Made by a program: the position numbers and the translations under genes | Shown here: one piece after another, positions 58,396-64,000 of the stretch | Layout of the letters: the number at the start of each line of letters is the position of its first letter | How positions within the stretch are numbered: the first letter of the stretch is position 1 | The notes under the pieces: model-generated | What the model saw: only the letters and a program-made list of their open reading frames with translations | Told to the model about the DNA's origin: nothing | The model's database searches: none | Origin: an uncultured Verrucomicrobiota bacterium | Lineage (GTDB): Bacteria; Verrucomicrobiota; Kiritimatiellia; CAIQIC01; Lenti-01 | Direction: 5' to 3' | Assembly: GCA_937872095.1 (NCBI GenBank) | Contig: CALMNW010000063.1 | Location: 1-64,000 of the forward strand | Length of the DNA stretch: 64,000 nucleotides

Positions 58396-59742
58396 ATGCG
58401 CATTGTGATCATCGGCGGCGGCCAAACGGGCGCCCATCTGGCGGAGAAATTTTGCGAGGACGAACACGACGTGGTCGTGGTCGATGCTTCGGCCGAAGCG
58501 CTCGCGGATTTGAACGCCCATTTGGACCTGATGACCGTCCAGGGGGACGGCGCCAATCCCGCCGCGCTGGAAGAAGCCGATGTCGAACGGGCGGATATGG
58601 TTGTGGCGGTGACGGACCGGGACGACACGAACATCCTGGCCTGCATTTTCGCCCGGGCCCGCGGCGTGGGGCGCACGGTGGCCCGCGTCTCGTCGTCGGC
58701 CTATCTGACCAGCCGGCACATCGATTTCCGCAGTCTGGGCGTGGATCTGCTGGTGAACCAGTACGACGAATACGCCCGGGACCTCTACAACGTGCTGCGC
58801 CTGCCGGGCTCCATCGAGGTGGCCGATCTGCTGGACGACCGCGTGATGGTGGTGGGCATGTCGGTCCATATGGACAGTCCGTTGCTGGGCACGACGCTCA
58901 AGCTGTTCGGCGGCAAGGAATGGCTCCAGAAAATCCGCTTCACGGCGGTGGTGCGGGGCGACGAGGTGATGACGCCGCACGGCGATACGACCTTCCTGGT
59001 GGGCGACGAAGTGTATTTCGCGGGCGAGCCGGACGCCATCGCCGATTTCATGCAGTGGGCCTGGCCGGAACAGCGGCGTTTCCAGCGCGTGGTGATCGCG
59101 GGCGGCGGCGAACTGGGCCTGCAGCTGGCGCGGATGCTGGAGCACACGCGCATGCAGATCGTGCTGATCGAACAGGAGGAGAAGCGGGCCGACTTCTGCT
59201 CGGCGCAGCTGAACCGCACGCTGGTGATCAAGGGCGACGCCCTCGACCAGGAAACGCTGGCGGGCATCGGCGAGGCGGGGGACATGGCCTACGTGGCGGC
59301 CACGGGCAGCGACGAACACAACATCATCGGCTGTCTGGTGGCGGAAAAGTTCGGCGCGCGCTTCACGGCCGCCCAGGTGGGCAAGAAGGAATACATCGGC
59401 ATCATCAACCAGCTGCGCCTGCTGGACCGCATCGTCGATCCGCGCCTGGCGATGGTCAATTCCATCCTCCATTTCGTGCGCGGGAAGAACGTGCAGGCCG
59501 CGGCGATCTTGGCGCGGCTGCCCGGCGAACTCATCGAAATGCGGCTGTCGGCCAAGCACAAGTGGGCGGACAAGGCGATCAAGGACCTCAAGATTCCCGA
59601 CGGGGTCATCATCGTGACCGCCTTGCGCAACGGACAGGTCAAGACGGCGACGGGCGATTTGGTCTTCGCGGCCGGAGACCGCGTGGTGGTCTATTGCCTG
59701 CCCGCCGCGCTGCCCAAAATGGAATCGCTCTTCACTTCCTGA
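58396..59742 (+). CDS. trkA: Trk potassium uptake regulatory NAD-binding protein TrkA
   Basis: A 448-residue cytosolic protein of two RCK units: each has a Rossmann domain (MRIVIIGGGQTGAHLAE at the N terminus and RVVIAGGGELGLQLAR at about 231-248) and a TrkA-C domain (e.g. SPLLGTTLKLF, GELIEMRLSAKHK). It binds NAD(H)/ATP and gates the TrkH channel. It is followed 12 nt later by trkH. A 30-bp palindrome lies in the upstream gap. Confidence 0.95.
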   Translation: MRIVIIGGGQTGAHLAEKFCEDEHDVVVVDASAEALADLNAHLDLMTVQGDGANPAALEEADVERADMVVAVTDRDDTNILACIFARARGVGRTVARVSSSAYLTSRHIDFRSLGVDLLVNQYDEYARDLYNVLRLPGSIEVADLLDDRVMVVGMSVHMDSPLLGTTLKLFGGKEWLQKIRFTAVVRGDEVMTPHGDTTFLVGDEVYFAGEPDAIADFMQWAWPEQRRFQRVVIAGGGELGLQLARMLEHTRMQIVLIEQEEKRADFCSAQLNRTLVIKGDALDQETLAGIGEAGDMAYVAATGSDEHNIIGCLVAEKFGARFTAAQVGKKEYIGIINQLRLLDRIVDPRLAMVNSILHFVRGKNVQAAAILARLPGELIEMRLSAKHKWADKAIKDLKIPDGVIIVTALRNGQVKTATGDLVFAAGDRVVVYCLPAALPKMESLFTS

Positions 59743-59754
59743 GGCGCGCCCGCG

Positions 59755-61212
59755 ATGAATTTCAAGCCCGTATTCCACGTGATCGCCTGGCTGCTGGGGG
59801 TGGTCGCGCTGCTGATGGGCGGCTGCGGGCTGGTGTCGTTCCTGCACGGCGAGCCGCCCACCGCCTGGACGGCGCTGGTCTATGCCGCGGGCGGCACGCT
59901 GGCGGTGGCCGTTGTCCTGTGGCTTCTGACGCGCAATAGCCAAGAACTGTCGCGCCGGGACGGCCTGGGGGTGGTGACGTTCGGCTGGCTGTTCGCGGGG
60001 CTGGCGGGCGCGGTGCCCTTCGTGCTGTCCGGCACGATCGCCTCGCCGGTCGCGGCGGTGTTCGAGACGGTGTCCGGCATGACGACCACGGGCGCGTCGG
60101 TCATTCCGGTGCTGGAAGGCGTGCCGAAGGGGATTTTGCTTTGGCGGGCGCTGACGCAGTTCATCGGCGGCATGGGCGTGCTGGTGCTCGTGGTGGCGAT
60201 CTTGCCGTTCGTGGGGGCCGGCGGCATGCAGCTTTACCGCGCGGAAATGCCGGGACCGACGAAGGACCGCATCGAACCGCGCGTGGCGTCCACCGCCAAG
60301 ATGCTCTGGGGCGTCTACGTCATGCTGGTCGTCGTGCTCATCGTCCTGCTGCGGTTGGGCGGCCTGGATTGGTTCGACGCCGTTTGCCACTCTTTCACGA
60401 CCATGGCGACGGGCGGATTTTCCACTCGGACGGCGAGCATCGCCGCCTTCGACAGCGTCTACGTCGAAACCGTCCTGACGGTTTTCATGCTGCTGGCCGG
60501 CATCAATTTCGCCCTGCACTACCGCCTGCTGCGCGGCGAAACGGCCGTCTGGTGGAAGGACGGCGAGCTGCGGTTTTTCCTGGGCGCTTTCGCGCTGTTC
60601 GCGGCGGTGGGTACGCTGGTGCTGCACGCGGCCCGGTCCGCGGCGGGGCTGGACTGGGGCGGCGCCTTCCGGGAAGTGGCGTTCACCGGCGCGAGCCTCA
60701 TGACCACGACGGGGTTCGCCACGGGCGACTACGACCGCTGGCCCATGCTGCTCAAGCCGCTGCTGATTTTGCTGATGCTGCTGGGCGGGTGCGCCGGCTC
60801 CACCGCCGGCGGCATCAAGGTCGGCCGCGTCCAGGTCATGCTCAAGGCCGTCGCGCGCGAAATCCGCCTGTTCATGCAGCCGCAGGCGGTCATTCCGGTC
60901 CGGGCCGGGCGCAAATCGCTGGAGGACGACGTGCTCCTGTCCATCATGGGATTCGTGCTGCTGTATCTGTTCGTGCTGCTGCTCGGAGTGCTGGCACTGA
61001 TCCCGTTCGTGCCGGATTGCCGCACGTCGTTTTCCGCGGTCGTCGCCTGCCTCAGCAACGTCGGGCCCGGATTCGCGGGGGTGGGGCCCACCCAGAACTA
61101 CGCGTTCATTCCCGATGCGGGCAAGGCGATCTTGACGGCGTTGATGCTGATCGGCCGCCTGGAGCTCTACACGGTGCTGGCGATCTTCATGCCGGCGTTC
61201 TGGAGGAAGTGA
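59755..61212 (+). CDS. trkH: Trk potassium uptake channel subunit TrkH
   Basis: A 485-residue inner-membrane K+ channel/transporter with the four P-loop selectivity glycines in MTTTGASV, TMATGGFST, MTTTGFAT and SNVGPGFAG, and about ten to eleven membrane helices. It pairs with TrkA. The stop overlaps the start of the next gene (TGATG), so the small membrane protein after it is translationally coupled. Confidence 0.95.
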   Translation: MNFKPVFHVIAWLLGVVALLMGGCGLVSFLHGEPPTAWTALVYAAGGTLAVAVVLWLLTRNSQELSRRDGLGVVTFGWLFAGLAGAVPFVLSGTIASPVAAVFETVSGMTTTGASVIPVLEGVPKGILLWRALTQFIGGMGVLVLVVAILPFVGAGGMQLYRAEMPGPTKDRIEPRVASTAKMLWGVYVMLVVVLIVLLRLGGLDWFDAVCHSFTTMATGGFSTRTASIAAFDSVYVETVLTVFMLLAGINFALHYRLLRGETAVWWKDGELRFFLGAFALFAAVGTLVLHAARSAAGLDWGGAFREVAFTGASLMTTTGFATGDYDRWPMLLKPLLILLMLLGGCAGSTAGGIKVGRVQVMLKAVAREIRLFMQPQAVIPVRAGRKSLEDDVLLSIMGFVLLYLFVLLLGVLALIPFVPDCRTSFSAVVACLSNVGPGFAGVGPTQNYAFIPDAGKAILTALMLIGRLELYTVLAIFMPAFWRK

Positions 61213-61946
61213 TGGCGCGCGCGCCGTTTTTTCCCGCGTTGGGCGCGGAGGCGCCGTTGGCCGGCGTGCAGGTCCGCCAGACGCTGGCGCTCGGGCTCGT
61301 GCCCTTGGGCTTGGCGGTGCTGCTGATGGCGGCCGGCGCGCCGGAACCGCCCTCGCCGGGCTTGTGGGGCGGGGTGGGCGCCGCGCTCGGCGGGATGGCG
61401 CTGCTGTGGGGGCTGTGGCGCCGCTCGGGAGGCCGGTTCGTCCGCGGGTTTTCCACGGTCCACTACCTGGTCCGCTATCTGTTCGCCTGGCTGTGTCCGT
61501 TGCTGCTGTGGATCGTCTTCGGCGACATGATCCTCGATCTGGCCGGCGCCCTGCCGCCGATTTTCCTGGGCCTGCTCATGCTGGTCTATCCGCTCAGCCG
61601 CATTCTCCACGAGATCGTCGGACCCGATCCGCGGGTCGCCCCCCACGTCGAAATGGCCTACATCGTTTGCCGGCAGATCGAGATGGTCCTGCTCGTTTTT
61701 TCGATCGCCGGCCTGATTTCCGGCGCGGTCCTCGACGCCAACCGCGATTATCCCACGGATCCGGCCCCCTTGCTGATCGTCATCTGGCTGCTGGCGCTGC
61801 TGGCGCTGCTGGCCGGCGCCATTCTGGGCGTATCCCACGGAGTCCGCCTGTTCACCCGGTCCGCGCCCCCGCAGCCTCTCGACGATCCGCCGCCGCCCCC
61901 GCCGGCTCCGGACCGGATCGTCCGGTTCGGGTCGGAGCGGTTCTGA
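61212..61946 (+). CDS. Unknown multi-pass membrane protein coupled to trkH
   Basis: A 244-residue membrane protein with about six hydrophobic segments (around 24-41, 48-65, 92-112, 119-137, 159-180 and 188-210) and a proline-rich C-terminal tail (LDDPPPPPPAPDRIVRFGSERF). Its ATG overlaps the trkH stop (TGATG), so it is made with TrkAH. I do not recognise the family. It may be an accessory to K+ transport or a late operon passenger. Confidence 0.75.
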   Translation: MARAPFFPALGAEAPLAGVQVRQTLALGLVPLGLAVLLMAAGAPEPPSPGLWGGVGAALGGMALLWGLWRRSGGRFVRGFSTVHYLVRYLFAWLCPLLLWIVFGDMILDLAGALPPIFLGLLMLVYPLSRILHEIVGPDPRVAPHVEMAYIVCRQIEMVLLVFSIAGLISGAVLDANRDYPTDPAPLLIVIWLLALLALLAGAILGVSHGVRLFTRSAPPQPLDDPPPPPPAPDRIVRFGSERF

Positions 61947-62027
61947 CCGCGCCGGTTTTGTTTGCGCGCGGGGCGGCGCTCGCGTAGAGTCGCGGCTCGT
62001 CGATTTTTCAGGAAAAGGAGCGATCCA

Positions 62028-63815
<1,788 letters not shown>

Positions 63816-63819
63816 CAAG

Positions 63820-63901
63820 CCCAATATTCAATAATCAATATTCAATCTTCAATGTTCAAACACTTGATCATTGGACATTGAATATTGGATATTGAACATT
63901 G
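63820..63901. repeat. AT-rich inverted repeat after aspS
   Basis: Several copies of ATTCAAT/ATTGAAT-like 7-mers in both orientations (e.g. TTCAATGTTCAA facing TTGGACATTGAA) form a hairpin-prone block between aspS and the next gene. It may end aspS transcription or be a dispersed repeat. Confidence 0.45.
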
Positions 63902-64000
63902 ATGTCTTCATCCGGCCAGCTTGCGCTTCATGATCTCCGCTTCTCTTACGAATCGGCCGCCTGGGAGCTGCGCATTCCGGCGCTTTCATTCGGCGGCGAA
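63902..64000 (+). CDS. ABC transporter ATP-binding protein, N-terminal fragment
   Basis: The window ends inside a gene whose first 33 codons read MSSSGQLALHDLRFSY, then a typical ABC-type strand WELRIPALSFGGE just before where a Walker A loop would be. It is cut off by the window end, so the class and substrate cannot be told. ATG 63902 is used; no strong ribosome-binding site is visible. Confidence 0.6.
   Translation, partial: MSSSGQLALHDLRFSYESAAWELRIPALSFGGE

Overview
The window is about 64 kb of GC-rich bacterial chromosome with roughly 55 supportable protein genes, no rRNA or tRNA that I can see, no CRISPR array, and no transposase, integrase or phage structural gene. Several traits point to the PVC superphylum, most likely a Kiritimatiellota/Verrucomicrobiota-type organism. 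These are large secreted proteins with calcium-binding 'DxDGDG' repeats, YadA-like head repeats and right-handed beta helices, a shared C-terminal sandwich domain ending in an aromatic strand, single-chain glycyl-tRNA synthetase, and families of dispersed intergenic repeats. The taxonomic call is inference from gene style, not from a marker gene.

Layout. 1-5.3 kb: housekeeping genes (ahcY with a good promoter and terminator, rlmN, a zinc-ribbon membrane protein, glyQS). 5.4-11.6 kb: a run of secreted surface proteins (a 1053-aa beta-helix protein, a YadA-head/beta-helix fusion and a small exported protein). 11.6-15.2 kb: a 167-bp inverted-repeat element, a hicA-hicB toxin-antitoxin pair with a palindromic operator, a membrane protein, and a glycerol-1-phosphate dehydrogenase overlapping a HAD phosphatase. 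15.4-25.8 kb: a GH18 chitinase, an exported phospholipase D-like protein and several secreted proteins of unknown role, including an endonuclease/exonuclease/phosphatase-fold enzyme. 26-35.7 kb: a ThDP-dependent decarboxylase, a trimeric adhesin-like protein with an S74-type C-terminal chaperone domain, DUF2141/DUF116, a carotenoid-type oxidoreductase, a STAS protein, a lipoprotein and a membrane sensor.

36.2-40.3 kb is a sharply AT-richer island. It holds a two-gene operon (a sodium:solute symporter followed, with a 4-nt overlap, by a TIR/DUF4062-like domain fused to an EgtD-like SAM methyltransferase) and a convergent FRG-domain gene. Gene remnants lie at its right edge, including the start of an HNH endonuclease, and near-identical 29-bp repeats lie outside both ends. 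This is the best candidate for an undescribed system, possibly antiphage defence or NAD/betaine-type chemistry.

41.2-64 kb returns to GC-rich core genes. They are an orphan molybdenum hydroxylase subunit, zinc ribbon plus YdcF-like protein, pseudopilin, AmaP-like protein, gmhA with a PfkB kinase, cardiolipin synthase, a complete dctPQM TRAP transporter with a universal stress protein, proB-proA, a radical SAM protein with acylphosphatase, dapF, trkA-trkH with a third membrane protein, aspS, and the start of an ABC ATPase.

The intergenic DNA is rich in repeats. Two long modular elements near 45.0 and 48.1 kb share the same blocks in different order and contain a hairpin whose inner stem covaries. 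A 20-42 bp family recurs at least five times.
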